64,000 nucleotides of DNA from Mesorhizobium sp. B2-3-12 (GCF_006442205.1 NZ_VFVR01000003.1:124001-188000), one strand, 5' to 3'. Shown: positions 6,942 to 16,455, numbered from the stretch's first letter. The notes: generated by a model from the letters alone, not told the origin. Program-made: numbers and translations.

Positions 6942-9443
6942 CTAGCTGGCCTTGCGACGCAGCTTTTTGGCCACATCGCCCCACGGGTCGGCGCTGGTCC
7001 GCGCGGCGGGCGCAATGGTTTGGCACAGCAGCACCGTCGAGGCATCGAAGGGCCGAGGCCTGGCGATCCCGTAGCCCTGCGCGTAGTCTACGCCGATCTC
7101 CTTCAAGGCGGTGGCGATGTCGTCGCTTTCGACGAACTCGGCGATGGTGCGCTTGCCCATGACCTTGCCGATATGATGGATCATCTCGACCATGGCCCGG
7201 TCGATGCGGTCGTCCAGCATGTCCTTGACGAAGCCGCCGTCGATCTTGAGGTAGTCGACGGGCAGGTGCTTCAGATAGGTGAAGGACGACATGCCGGAGC
7301 CGAAATCGTCGAGCGCGAAGCGGCAGCCCAACCCGCGCAGGTCGGCCATGAAGCGCATGGCGCTGGTAAGGTTGGCGATGGCGCTGGTTTCGGTGATCTC
7401 CAGGCAGATCATGGACGGCGAAATGCCATGGACAAGGAACTGCTCGCGCAGGAAGCCGAGAAATGTCTCGTCGCCGAACGTCGCCCCGGAAAGATTGATG
7501 GCGCATGTGGCGATCGGCGCCATGCGCTGATCAGCCTGCCGCGCGGCCAGGATGCGGAACGTATTGCGCACCACCCAACGGTCGATCGACGGCATCAGGC
7601 CGTAGCGCTCGGCGGCGGGAATGAAGCTCTGCGGGGTAACGAAGCCGCCGTCTTCATCGGTCAGCCGCAACAGGATCTCGATATGCGCTCCCGTCTCGGC
7701 GACATCGTCGTTGAGCGGCCAGATTTCCTGGGCATGGAGTCTGAAGCGATCTTCTTCGAGTGCCGCGTGCAGGCGTTGCACCCAGGCCATCTCGCCAAAA
7801 CGCTCGCGCAAGTCCATGTCGCCGTCGCTATGGATCTGGACGCGGTTGCGGCCCTTCTCCTTGGCCATGTAGCAGGCGACGTCGGCGGCACGCAGGGCCT
7901 CCTCGATCGTCACATGCGCATTGGCGATCTCCACCATGCCGACACTGACGCTGGTGTTGAAAGGCCTGCCGTCCCAGGCGAAATGCAACTCCTGCACTGC
8001 GGCGCGCAGCCGTTCGGCGATGTCGGCGGCATTGTCAGCCTGGCAATCGATCAGCAGCACGCCGAATTCATCGCCGCCCAACCGGGCGAGCACGTCGCCG
8101 GGCCGCAATTCGTTGGCCAGCAGGGCGGAAATCTGGCGCAGCAACTCGTCGCCCGCGGCATGGCCGCACGTATCGTTGACCAGCTTGAACTGGTCGAGAT
8201 CGAGATACATCAGCGCGTGGTGCCGGGACGCACCCTGCGATTCGACGATCGTGCGCTCCAGCCGGCTCTCGAAATCGCGCCGGTTGGCGAGCCCGGTCAG
8301 CGTATCATGCGAAGCCTGCCATGAAAGCCGCTCGATGTAGTCTTCTTCGCGCGTCATGTCGTGGAAGGCGAGCACGGCGCCGACGACCTCACCGGAAACG
8401 AGCAGCGGCGCGCCGGTCAGCGCGACCGGGACGACGGAGCCATCCGGCCGCTGCAGCATTTGCGGGCGGGCGCTGGAACGGCGTGGCTCACCCGCCAGGA
8501 GGCGTTCGATCAAACGGGGCTCTTCGACGCTGGTGTCCTTGTCGACCAGCCGAAACAGCGACGCCAGCGGCTTGCCTCTGGCAGAACCGAACGGGCATCC
8601 CAGCAATTTCTCGGCAACCGCGTTCATGTATTCCAGCCGCCCGTCTGGGCCGGTGCTGATGACGGCCTGGCCGATCGAAGCCAGGGTAACCTGTGCACGC
8701 TCGCGCTCGGCATTGAGCGCCAGCTGGAAGGCCTGGCGCTGCGCCAGCAGCTTGCGGGTGCGCCAGACGGCAAGCAATATCAGCAAGGCGGCGGTAACGA
8801 GATTGGCTGACGTGAGCAGCATCTTGATGAAGCGCGACCCTTCGCCGAGACTGTCCGAGAAGGCCTTGGAGAGCGGGCTGATCTGATGGTCGAGCTGGCG
8901 GATTTGCGTCTTCCAGCCACTGATCTGGGTCGCGGATGCCGGACCCTTGCTCAGCTCGTTGTGCATCGTGTCGGCGAGCTGCTGGATGGCGAGGATCATG
9001 GTGTCGGCCGCCGTCCAGTGCCGCACGGCGGCGTCGAGATAGCTGAAGCTGCGGAAATTCTGGAACAGCCAGATCATCCCGGCGATGTCCTCGGGATCAT
9101 TTCTGCCGCGCAGAAAGCCCGTGCGGGCAGCCTGGGTGTCGGGCTCGGACTGCTCGAGGGCCAGGCGGGCCGACCGATCGGCCAGTGGAACGGCGATCGC
9201 CGTACGATACTCGCCGAAGAACTCCTCATTGCCGGTGTCGGCATAGAGGCTGAGGAAGTAGATGGCGTGCTTCTGCCCCTTGGACCACTGGCTTTCGCCG
9301 CCGACATAGGCGCGGACGGCCGAAAGCGTATAGAGGCTCAGGCTGGCGACCAGCGCCTGAATGAGGACGACGGCGATAAACGGCCACACAAGCCCCAGAA
9401 GACGAGGACTTGCGTTCATCGACGACAGCTTCATCGAATTCAT
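6942..9443 (-). CDS. Membrane GGDEF-EAL protein (cyclic di-GMP turnover)
   Basis: 833 aa. Order: transmembrane helix (about 17-40), periplasmic sensor of about 165 residues, second helix (206-227), coiled linker, PAS domain (about 250-365), GGDEF (370-540), EAL (555-815). The cyclase motif GGDEF is intact at 456-460 with an RxxD inhibitory site (RPGD, 447-450) five residues before it. In the EAL half the signature reads EILLR (E589) instead of EALLR, but the usual metal and catalytic positions are present: N650, E682 (LEITET), DD712-713 (LDDFGSG), K733 (YLKIDG), E769 (EFVES). Both synthesis and hydrolysis are possible. No cognate receptor is adjacent. Confidence 0.93.
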   Translation of the reverse strand: MNSMKLSSMNASPRLLGLVWPFIAVVLIQALVASLSLYTLSAVRAYVGGESQWSKGQKHAIYFLSLYADTGNEEFFGEYRTAIAVPLADRSARLALEQSEPDTQAARTGFLRGRNDPEDIAGMIWLFQNFRSFSYLDAAVRHWTAADTMILAIQQLADTMHNELSKGPASATQISGWKTQIRQLDHQISPLSKAFSDSLGEGSRFIKMLLTSANLVTAALLILLAVWRTRKLLAQRQAFQLALNAERERAQVTLASIGQAVISTGPDGRLEYMNAVAEKLLGCPFGSARGKPLASLFRLVDKDTSVEEPRLIERLLAGEPRRSSARPQMLQRPDGSVVPVALTGAPLLVSGEVVGAVLAFHDMTREEDYIERLSWQASHDTLTGLANRRDFESRLERTIVESQGASRHHALMYLDLDQFKLVNDTCGHAAGDELLRQISALLANELRPGDVLARLGGDEFGVLLIDCQADNAADIAERLRAAVQELHFAWDGRPFNTSVSVGMVEIANAHVTIEEALRAADVACYMAKEKGRNRVQIHSDGDMDLRERFGEMAWVQRLHAALEEDRFRLHAQEIWPLNDDVAETGAHIEILLRLTDEDGGFVTPQSFIPAAERYGLMPSIDRWVVRNTFRILAARQADQRMAPIATCAINLSGATFGDETFLGFLREQFLVHGISPSMICLEITETSAIANLTSAMRFMADLRGLGCRFALDDFGSGMSSFTYLKHLPVDYLKIDGGFVKDMLDDRIDRAMVEMIHHIGKVMGKRTIAEFVESDDIATALKEIGVDYAQGYGIARPRPFDASTVLLCQTIAPAARTSADPWGDVAKKLRRKAS

Positions 9444-9678
9444 GGACGTGCCATGATCCTGTGCGCGCCTGTCCGGCTGTTTTCATCCGCCGGTTGAGAC
9501 GATGTTGTTCCCTCATGTCGCTCGGATGGCGACACAACCCGGTTATCATGAGGGGCTTAACAGCAAATAAATCGTTCGACTTTCGACAAGACTTTTTCTT
9601 GCCGTGCCGGCCAAATATTACGCGACGTCAAGTAATTGCTTCAAGTTGAATCAGTTTGTATTCGATACTTGGCGGGCG

Positions 9679-10437
9679 CTAGACCGCGAGGCTCGCCTGC
9701 TCCAGCATGGTGGCATCCTCGCCGAAGGCGCGGGTGGCGCGGGCCGCCGCCTCGAGCAGCGGGCGCTTCATGCGCTGCAGGAACGCGGCGTCGACGCGCG
9801 TGCTTGGACCAGCCAGCGTCAAGGCGCCGAGGAGCACACGTCCCGGCCCGAAAACCGGTGCCGACACGCCCGCCGTCTCGGGGTCGCGATCGCCCACGGC
9901 GAGGCAGTTGCAGGTTTTGCGGATGGTTTCGTAGGGTTCGCCCTGCTGTCCCGAAAACGCCGCCAGCACGCGGCCCCCGGAGCCGACCAGCAAAGGCAAT
10001 ACGTCGCCTTCGCGTATCGTGTAGCGGATCGGATGCTTGGATTCGACCCGGTAGAGACAGGTGCGCACGTCCCCCGAGCGGACGTAGAAGGCAACGCTCT
10101 CCCAGCTTCTTTCGGAGAGATCGCGCATGATCGGCAGCAGGATATCGACCGCCACGACCGAGCGCTGGTAGAGCGCGCCGAGCCGGAAAGTCGCGGCTCC
10201 GACACGGTAGCGGCCATCGTCCAAGCGCTCGAGCAATTGTCCGCGCAGCAGCGAATTCGCCAGCCGCAGGATCGTGCTCTTGTAGAGACCGGTGCGCGTC
10301 GCGATTTCAGCCAGACTGAGCGAGCGGTCTGCCGTGGTGAAGGCGTCGAGGATGGCGATCGCCCGATCGAGTGCGGCAACGCCTTCGGCGGGCGCTCGCC
10401 GGATTTCCGCGTCAGCCGATTTGCCTGCCAAGTCCAT
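9679..10437 (-). CDS. IclR family transcriptional regulator of the tct operon
   Basis: 252 aa. The N-terminal winged helix contains LSLAEIATRTGLYKSTILRL, and the C-terminal effector domain contains the usual GSGGRVLAAFSGQ and VFGPGRVLLGALTLAGP segments. It is divergently oriented to tctC with a 184-bp shared region, so it very likely controls that operon in response to its substrate. I use ATG 10437, with GGGA nearby; a TTG at 10449 would add four residues. A perfect inverted repeat in the shared region is the candidate operator. Confidence 0.9.
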   Translation of the reverse strand: MDLAGKSADAEIRRAPAEGVAALDRAIAILDAFTTADRSLSLAEIATRTGLYKSTILRLANSLLRGQLLERLDDGRYRVGAATFRLGALYQRSVVAVDILLPIMRDLSERSWESVAFYVRSGDVRTCLYRVESKHPIRYTIREGDVLPLLVGSGGRVLAAFSGQQGEPYETIRKTCNCLAVGDRDPETAGVSAPVFGPGRVLLGALTLAGPSTRVDAAFLQRMKRPLLEAAARATRAFGEDATMLEQASLAV

Positions 10438-10493
10438 TGCGGTTCCCAATTCGAAGAAGGCCGAACGGAGCGACTGTGTCGCGCCGCCTGAAC

Positions 10494-10530
10494 GTTCTGT
10501 CCAGCAGAATATCGTTCCCGTTGACAGAAC
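10494..10530. promoter_or_regulatory. Candidate IclR operator and tctC promoter
   Basis: GTTCTGTC at 10494-10501 and its exact complement GACAGAAC at 10523-10530 form an inverted repeat with a 21-bp spacer, so equivalent positions are 29 bp apart, close to three helical turns. The right arm overlaps TTGACA (10521-10526), a consensus -35 on the plus strand pointing to tctC. A weak -10 follows at the expected distance. A regulator bound here would cover the promoter. Confidence 0.5.
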
Positions 10531-10621
10531 TTGGTAACATCTGCTTGAACTCGATCACGGGCCTGAACTCAGGCGCGTTTTGGCAGGCACCGGAGGAGGT
10601 GTCGTGATCTGGAGGAATCCC

Positions 10622-11599
10622 ATGCTGAACAGACGCAGATTTTTGACGGGGACGGCGGCCGTCGGCGCCACCGGCCTCGCAGGACTTCATTTCACGCCCG
10701 CTTTCGCCGAAGGCGCGCCGCAGATCCAGATTTTCGTGCCGGCGGCACCCGGCGGCGGCTGGGACCAGACAGGGCGCACGATAGATCAGGTGCTGCGCAG
10801 CGAGAAGCTCATCTCCGGCTCGCAGATCACCAATGTCGGTGGCGCGGGCGGCACGGTCGGGCTGCCGCAGTTCATCAGCCAGTGGAACGGCAAGGGCAAT
10901 TCGCTGATGGTCGCGGGCATGGTCATGGTGGGCGCCATCATCGCCAACAAGGCAGCCAACAATCTGACGCAAGTCACGCCGATCGCGCGGCTCACCGGTG
11001 AGTTCGAGGCACTCGTCGTGCCGGCGGACTCGCCGTTCAAGACGGCCGCCGATTTCGTCGCCGCGCTCAAGGCCGATCCGACGAAGGTTCCAGTCGCGGG
11101 TGGTTCCGCCGGAGGCTCGGACCACATCCTGTTCGGCCTGATCGCCAAGACGGTTGGCGTTCCGGCTCCCAGCCTTTCCTATGTGCCGTTCGCCGGCGGC
11201 GGCGAGGCCTTGTCGGCGCTGCTCGGCAACCAGGTGGCGGCCGGCATTTCCGGTTTCGGCGAGTTCTCCGAACAGGTCAAGGCGGGCGCGCTCAGGCTGC
11301 TCGCCATCTCGGCCGACAAGCGCCAGGACGGCATCGACGCGCCGACGCTGAAGGAAGCCGGCATCGATGTCGAACTGTTCAACTGGCGTGGCGTTTTCGC
11401 GCCGCCCGGCGTTTCCGACGCGGACAAGGCGGCGATGATCACCCTGGTCGAGACCATGGCCAAGAGCGATGCCTGGGCAACCGAATGCAAGAACCGCAAC
11501 TGGACGCCCATCCTGCTCACCGGCGACGACTATGCGAAATTCGTCACCGAGGACACGGCTCGCATCGAGGCCATTCTCAAGGATCTCGGCCTCGCCTGA
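10622..11599 (+). CDS. tctC: Tripartite tricarboxylate transporter substrate-binding protein (TctC-like)
   Basis: 325 aa, periplasmic receptor that captures a carboxylate and hands it to TctAB. The N-terminus NRRRFLTGTAAVGATGLAG is a twin-arginine-type signal, with cleavage after PAFA (about residue 30). The mature protein has the family hallmark IFVPAAPGGGWDQTGRTID early on, followed by NVGGAGGTVGLPQF. Start ATG 10622 is set by GGAGGA five bases upstream. It is first in tctC-tctB-tctA-CoA-transferase-lyase and divergent from the IclR gene. Tct receptors bind diverse acids; citrate is suggested only by the downstream enzymes. Confidence 0.92.
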   Translation: MLNRRRFLTGTAAVGATGLAGLHFTPAFAEGAPQIQIFVPAAPGGGWDQTGRTIDQVLRSEKLISGSQITNVGGAGGTVGLPQFISQWNGKGNSLMVAGMVMVGAIIANKAANNLTQVTPIARLTGEFEALVVPADSPFKTAADFVAALKADPTKVPVAGGSAGGSDHILFGLIAKTVGVPAPSLSYVPFAGGGEALSALLGNQVAAGISGFGEFSEQVKAGALRLLAISADKRQDGIDAPTLKEAGIDVELFNWRGVFAPPGVSDADKAAMITLVETMAKSDAWATECKNRNWTPILLTGDDYAKFVTEDTARIEAILKDLGLA

Positions 11600-11610
11600 T
11601 TTTCCCCAGG

Positions 11611-11638
11611 GGGACGGCGCGAGCCGTCCCTCATTTTT
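11611..11638 (+). terminator. Hairpin with T-tract between tctC and tctB
   Basis: GGGACGGC (11611-11618) pairs perfectly with GCCGTCCC (11623-11630) over a GCGA tetraloop, followed by TCATTTTT. It sits 12 nt after the tctC stop. This is the shape of a weak intrinsic terminator, probably letting through a fraction of transcripts so that the binding protein is made in excess over the permease. Confidence 0.6.
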
Positions 11639-11732
11639 CAATCGCAGCCGGCCGCAAGGAGGCGATCGGTCCACCGGCGAAGGTGCGGTGAAGGCTGGCC
11701 GTATCGGGCCGACCACAACGGGGAGGACGTTC

Positions 11733-12269
11733 ATGAGCACCATCAACCAGCCGGCGGCGCCTTCTCGCCTTGCCGTGCCGGAATTGCTGATCGGCATCGG
11801 CCTTCTGGCCTGTGCCGGGGCCGTCGCCTGGCAGACGCTGGCGATCCCGATATCGCCGCTCTATTCCAAGGTCGGTCCGACCGTCTTTCCCTATCTCACC
11901 ATGGTCGGCCTGATTGTGCTTTCCCTGCTGCTGATCCTCGCCGCATTGCGCGGCGGCTGGCAGCCGGAGGAGGAAAAGGAGACGCCGACCGACTGGAAGG
12001 CGATGGGCTTCGTCGTCATCGGTCTTGTGGCCAATCTTCTGCTCATCCAGCCGCTCGGCTTCACGGCCGCCTCGGTCATCATGTTCGTTCTCGTCTGCTA
12101 CGGCTTCGGCAGCCGGCACACGCTGCGCGATGTGCTGACCGGCCTGGTGCTGGCGCTGGCCGCCTATTTCGGCTTTGCCAAGGCGCTCGGCGTCAATATC
12201 GGCGCCGGTTTCGTCGAGAACCAGCTGAACACGGTGATCGATGCCTTCACCAGCACGCTGGGAGGCTGA
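11733..12269 (+). CDS. tctB: Tripartite tricarboxylate transporter small membrane subunit (TctB-like)
   Basis: 178 aa with four hydrophobic segments, the layout of the TctB subunit that partners TctA. The region [27 protein letters not shown] (from about residue 47) carries the conserved G-P-x-x-F-P motif. GGGGAGG lies seven bases before ATG 11733; the longer open frame back to 11469 overlaps the end of tctC and has no homologous character. The stop is followed after only four bases by the tctA start, so the two are co-translated. Confidence 0.9.
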   Translation: MSTINQPAAPSRLAVPELLIGIGLLACAGAVAWQTLAIPISPLYSKVGPTVFPYLTMVGLIVLSLLLILAALRGGWQPEEEKETPTDWKAMGFVVIGLVANLLLIQPLGFTAASVIMFVLVCYGFGSRHTLRDVLTGLVLALAAYFGFAKALGVNIGAGFVENQLNTVIDAFTSTLGG

Positions 12270-12273
12270 GACC

Positions 12274-13797
12274 ATGGATACGCTCAGCCATCTCGCACAC
12301 GGTTTCGCCGTCGCGTTCACCCCGACCAATCTGATGTGGTGCCTGCTTGGCACCACGCTCGGTACGGCCATCGGCGTGCTGCCTGGCCTGGGGCCGGCAC
12401 TGACCATCGCGCTGCTCTTGCCGATCACCTATCAGGTGGCGCCGGAGGCGTCCTTCATCCTGTTCGCCGGCATCTATTATGGCGCCATGTATGGCGGCTC
12501 GACGACGTCGATCCTGCTCAACACGCCAGGCGAGAGCGCAACCATCGTCACCGCGCTGGAAGGCAACAAGATGGCCCGCTCGGGCCGCGGCGGCGCCGCG
12601 CTCGCCACCTCGGCGATCGGCTCCTTTGTCGCGGGCACGCTCGGCACGCTGGGCGTCGCCTTTCTGGCGCCGGTCGTGGTCAAGTTCGCGCTGGCTTTCG
12701 GTCCGGCCGAATATTTCTCGCTGATGGTGCTGGCCTTCATCACCGTTTCGGCCGTGCTCGGCTCGTCCTCGGTACGCGGCCTTACCAGCCTGTTTGCCGG
12801 CTTTGTCATCGGGATGATCGGCGTCGATCTGCAGACGGGCCAGCCGCGATTCACTTTCGGCATGACCGAGCTGCTCGACGGCGTCGACGTCATCATCGCC
12901 GCCGTTGGCCTGTTCGCGGTCGGCGAGACACTCTACATGGCCTCGCGCCGCTATGCCGGCAAGGACGAGATCGTGCCGCTGAAAGGCTCGCTCTACATGA
13001 CGGCGGCCGAATGGGGGCGCTCCTGGAAGGCCTGGCTGCGGGGTGCGGCGATCGGCTTTCCGATCGGCGCCATGCCGGCCGGCGGCGCCGAGATCCCGAC
13101 CTTCCTGTCCTATGCCATCGAGAAGAAACTGTCGAAACACAAGCAGGAATTCGGCACGGTCGGCGCCATCGAGGGCGTTGCCGGCCCCGAGGCCGCCAAC
13201 AATGCATCCGCCGCCGGTGTGCTGGTGCCGATGCTGACGCTCGGCCTGCCGACCTCGGCGACGGCGGCGATCATGCTGTCGGCCTTCCAGAGCTACGGCA
13301 TCAACCCCGGACCGCTGCTCCTGACGACACAGGCCAACCTTGTCTGGGGCCTGATCGCCAGCCTGTTCATCGCCAACGTCATCCTGGTCATCCTCAATTT
13401 GCCGCTGATCGGCCTGTGGGTGCGGCTCTTGAAAATCCCGGCGCCGCAGCTCTATGCCGGGATTCTGGTGTTCGCCACCGTCGGCACCTATGGCATTTCG
13501 CAGTCGCCGATCGATCTCGTCATCCTCTATCTCCTGGGGGCCGCCGGCTTCCTGATGCGGCGCTTCGATTTCCCGACCGCGCCCGTCATCATCGGCATGA
13601 TCCTGGGGCCGCTCGCCGAAACCCAGTTCCGTCGCGCCATGACTATTTCGAACGGCGACTGGTCGGTGTTCTACACACACAAGCTGTCGCTGATCCTGTT
13701 GACTCTTGCCTTCATCGGCCTCGCCGGCCCGCATATCTGGGCCTTCATCGAGCATCGGCGTCGGCGCGGGCCCGAACATGTGCCGGGCGATGCCTGA
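12274..13797 (+). CDS. tctA: Tripartite tricarboxylate transporter large permease (TctA-like)
   Basis: 507-aa integral membrane permease with about eleven helices. The family signature [20 protein letters not shown] lies near residues 26-45, followed by [15 protein letters not shown]; a second copy of the pattern appears at [17 protein letters not shown] and [10 protein letters not shown]. It forms the sodium or proton-coupled channel fed by TctC. Start ATG 12274, preceded by GGGAGG, gives the usual family length. The next gene (CoA-transferase) begins 16 bases after the stop. Confidence 0.94.
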   Translation: MDTLSHLAHGFAVAFTPTNLMWCLLGTTLGTAIGVLPGLGPALTIALLLPITYQVAPEASFILFAGIYYGAMYGGSTTSILLNTPGESATIVTALEGNKMARSGRGGAALATSAIGSFVAGTLGTLGVAFLAPVVVKFALAFGPAEYFSLMVLAFITVSAVLGSSSVRGLTSLFAGFVIGMIGVDLQTGQPRFTFGMTELLDGVDVIIAAVGLFAVGETLYMASRRYAGKDEIVPLKGSLYMTAAEWGRSWKAWLRGAAIGFPIGAMPAGGAEIPTFLSYAIEKKLSKHKQEFGTVGAIEGVAGPEAANNASAAGVLVPMLTLGLPTSATAAIMLSAFQSYGINPGPLLLTTQANLVWGLIASLFIANVILVILNLPLIGLWVRLLKIPAPQLYAGILVFATVGTYGISQSPIDLVILYLLGAAGFLMRRFDFPTAPVIIGMILGPLAETQFRRAMTISNGDWSVFYTHKLSLILLTLAFIGLAGPHIWAFIEHRRRRGPEHVPGDA

Positions 13798-13812
13798 GCG
13801 ATTTGAGAAGAT

Positions 13813-14997
13813 ATGACAGACCTGCTTTCCGGTATCCGCGTGCTCGACCTGACCAATGTGCTCGCCGGACCTTATTGCGCCTATCAGCTGGCCTTGCTGG
13901 GAGCCGACGTGATCAAGGTCGAAGGTCCGCAAGGCGGCGACCTGGCGCGCCAGCTCGGCGGCTCGCCAAAGCTCAACGGTGCCGGCATGGGCGCGTCGTT
14001 CCTGGCGCAGAACGCCGGCAAACGATCCGTCATGCTCGACCTCAAGCAGGCGACGGATCGCGAGCGCTTCCTCGACCTGGTCGCCAGCGCCGATGCGCTG
14101 GTCGAGAATTTTCGTCCCGGCGTGATGAAACGCCTCGGCCTCGGCTATGACGAGCTCAAGTCGGTGCGGCCCGGCCTCGTCTATTGCGCGATATCGGGTT
14201 TCGGGCAGAGCGGGCCGATGCGCGACAACCCCGCCTATGACCAGATCATCCAGGGCCTTTCCGGGATCATGAGCATAACCGGCACGCCGGAAACCGCGCC
14301 GTTGCGCGTCGGCTATCCCGTTGCCGACACGCTGGGCGGCCTGGTCGGGGCGTTCTCGATCGCGGCCGCGTTGGTCAGGCAGAAGACGTCGGGCGAGGGT
14401 GCGTTCCTCGACGTGTCGATGCTGGAATGCACGCTCTCCGCGCTTGGCTGGCCGGTCTCCAACTATCTGACGGCAGGGGTCGATCCCAAGCCGATGGGCA
14501 ATGAGAATATGACGGCGGCTCCATCAGGCGCTTTCCGTACCGGCGACGGGCTCATCAACATCGCCGCCAACAAGCAGGAGCAGTTCGTGACGCTGTGCGT
14601 GCTGATCGGGCGGCCGGAACTGGCGTCGGACCAGCGCTTTGCCGAGCGCGAGACGCGCAAGAAGAACCGCGCCGCACTCAAGGTCGAGATCGAGGACGCT
14701 CTGGCAAGCGCTCCGGCGGCGGTTTGGGAAGAAACGCTCAATCGGGCCGGCGTGCCGGCGGGCAGGGTTCTGACGATCCCGCAAGTGCTGGCCGAACCAC
14801 AAGTGCTCGAACGCCAGGTCACGGCTCGTTTCGACGATGTGGCCGGCATGGACGGGCCGCTGACCGTTCTGCGCGGTGGCTTCATGGTGGATGGCACCGC
14901 ACCGTTGCCGACACGGCCGCCGCCGGTGCTGGGGGAGCATATGGACGAGGTGTTCGCCGGCCTGCCGCCACGCACCAAGGCAAAGGCCAGGGCATGA
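13813..14997 (+). CDS. CaiB/BaiF (class III) CoA-transferase
   Basis: 394 aa. It moves CoA from a donor thioester to an acid. Seen: N-terminal GIRVLDLTNVLAGPYCAYQLALLGADVIKVE, typical of the family, NAGKRSVMLDLK, then VENFRPGVMKRLGLGYDEL, and the catalytic aspartate in VADTLGG (D172). Because it lies between tctA and a citryl-CoA-lyase-like gene, its acceptor is plausibly the acid imported by the Tct system (citrate or a relative such as citramalate or malate). Its stop overlaps the next start (ATGA), so coupling with the lyase is strong. Confidence 0.92.
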   Translation: MTDLLSGIRVLDLTNVLAGPYCAYQLALLGADVIKVEGPQGGDLARQLGGSPKLNGAGMGASFLAQNAGKRSVMLDLKQATDRERFLDLVASADALVENFRPGVMKRLGLGYDELKSVRPGLVYCAISGFGQSGPMRDNPAYDQIIQGLSGIMSITGTPETAPLRVGYPVADTLGGLVGAFSIAAALVRQKTSGEGAFLDVSMLECTLSALGWPVSNYLTAGVDPKPMGNENMTAAPSGAFRTGDGLINIAANKQEQFVTLCVLIGRPELASDQRFAERETRKKNRAALKVEIEDALASAPAAVWEETLNRAGVPAGRVLTIPQVLAEPQVLERQVTARFDDVAGMDGPLTVLRGGFMVDGTAPLPTRPPPVLGEHMDEVFAGLPPRTKAKARA

Positions 14998-15845
14998 GCG
15001 GCGTGGAGAGGAAAACAGGCCGCGAGCGCGGCGAGGAGTGGTGGCGGACCGACATCATCGAGATGAGCCCCGGCGTGATCCGGCTGCGCGGCTATGAGAT
15101 CCAGGACCTGATCGGCCGTGTCAGCTTCCCCGCCATGATCTGGCTGATGCTGCGTGGCGAACTGCCCAGCGAGGACCAGGCGGCACTGCTCGGCATTGCT
15201 TTGGGGGCGGCCGTCGACCACGGGCCACAGGCGCCGTCGATCGCCATTGCCCGCATGGCTGCGACATGCGGCGTCGGTATCAACAGCGCCATGGCCTCCG
15301 CCATCAATGTGCTTGGCGACGTGCATGGCGGCGCCGGCGAGCAGGCGCTTTCCTTCTATGGCGATGTTGCCGTGGCGCTCGAGGGCGGCATTGCCCTCAA
15401 CGAAGCGGTCTCGACACGTCTTGACCGGTTCTTCGCCGAGGAAGAGGGCTACGTGCCAGGGCTTGGCCACCGCTTTCACCCGGTCGATCCGCGCGCGCCG
15501 CGTCTGCTGGGACTGGTCAGAGATTTTGCCGCGCGCGGCGTGATCAATGGCCGCTTCGCCGACATCGCCGAGGCGGTCGAGGCCGACGTCGGGCGGCGCA
15601 AGGGCAAAAAAATCCCGCTCAACATCGATGGCGCCACCGCCGTCATCTATGGCGAACTCGGTTTTCCGCCGCCGCTGACGCGCGGGCTCTTCGTGCTGGC
15701 GCGGTCGGTTGGCATCCTGGCGCATGCCTGGGAGCAATCGCAGCAGGCCGAGCGGAACAAGGGGCCGCTGCCGCGCGAATGGCTGTGGGCCTATGGCGGC
15801 CCGCCGGCGCGGCCTTTTCCGGAAGATGACGGCAAGGGCGGATAA
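14994..15845 (+). CDS. Citryl-CoA lyase / citrate-synthase-like protein
   Basis: 283 aa, shorter than citrate synthase (about 430), matching single citrate-synthase-fold lyases. Catalytic positions can be aligned: histidine in VHGGAGEQA, histidine in GLGHRFHPVDPRAPRL, aspartate in NIDGATAVIYGELGFP. Such proteins cleave citryl-CoA into acetyl-CoA and oxaloacetate or act on related hydroxyacyl-CoAs. The start is fixed by the ATGA overlap with the CoA-transferase. Together: import, CoA transfer, cleavage. The exact substrate is not shown by the sequence; a divergent synthase is the alternative. Confidence 0.82.
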   Translation: MSGVERKTGRERGEEWWRTDIIEMSPGVIRLRGYEIQDLIGRVSFPAMIWLMLRGELPSEDQAALLGIALGAAVDHGPQAPSIAIARMAATCGVGINSAMASAINVLGDVHGGAGEQALSFYGDVAVALEGGIALNEAVSTRLDRFFAEEEGYVPGLGHRFHPVDPRAPRLLGLVRDFAARGVINGRFADIAEAVEADVGRRKGKKIPLNIDGATAVIYGELGFPPPLTRGLFVLARSVGILAHAWEQSQQAERNKGPLPREWLWAYGGPPARPFPEDDGKGG

Positions 15846-15852
15846 GCCTGCC

Positions 15853-16329
15853 TCAGGCAGCGCCGATCGGCGCAGGTCCGGGAATGGTCAATGTCGCCAC
15901 CAGCGTCGAGAGGTCCGGCTCGTCGATCAGCATTGCTGCGTCGGCGGGCGCCAGCCAGGCCCGCTGCCGCCGCCTGGCTTCCTGCCAGTTGGCGAGTTCC
16001 TCGGTCACCTCGAGGAGATAGACGATGACGTCGACACGAATGAAGTTGTTGGCCAGCCGTTTCCAGTAGGAGTAGGTGCCCGCGGGCTCCTTCAGGGTCT
16101 TGCCGAGCACGCCGGCTTCTTCCATCGCCTCGATGGTGGCTGCCTTGCGGCCGCTCTTGCCTTTCATCGGCCATCCCTTGGGGACGATGAAGCGCTGCGT
16201 CGTCCTCGATGTGACCAGCATCACCTCGATGCCGCCATGCGCATTGCGCCGAAAGGGGATCGCCGCCACCTGGCGGATTCGTTCGCCCTTCTTGGCGCGG
16301 CGTACAGCCTTTTTCTTGGTGGCTACCAT
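15853..16329 (-). CDS. NUDIX hydrolase
   Basis: 158 aa. After a basic N-terminus it has IRQVAAIPFRR, FIVPKGWPMKGKSGRKAA and the NUDIX helix ending IEAMEEAGVLG. Compared with the full box, the first glutamate (G-x5-E) and the arginine of R-E-x-x-E-E are not evident (I for R), a variation I believe is common in rhizobial homologues of the diphosphoinositol/diadenosine polyphosphate type. It hydrolyses an X-linked nucleoside diphosphate; substrate unknown. ATG 16329 is used; a TTG at 16410 would add 27 unlikely residues. It is convergent with the citrate operon, seven bases apart. Confidence 0.82.
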   Translation of the reverse strand: MVATKKKAVRRAKKGERIRQVAAIPFRRNAHGGIEVMLVTSRTTQRFIVPKGWPMKGKSGRKAATIEAMEEAGVLGKTLKEPAGTYSYWKRLANNFIRVDVIVYLLEVTEELANWQEARRRQRAWLAPADAAMLIDEPDLSTLVATLTIPGPAPIGAA

Positions 16330-16455
16330 TCGCAAAAATCCAGACGGTGCAATGCCCCATAGCGTGATGCGGCGCCTTTGCAAAATGCAAACTGCCGCAG
16401 GGATACCCAATGGCCCCTATCATGTAAGTCGGCTAAATAAAAGTGGACCTACCTG

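Noticed and set aside
12247..13932. 561-codon minus-strand frame opposite tctA
   Set aside because: Shadow of a GC-rich gene; the plus strand is a clear TctA with flanking operon partners.
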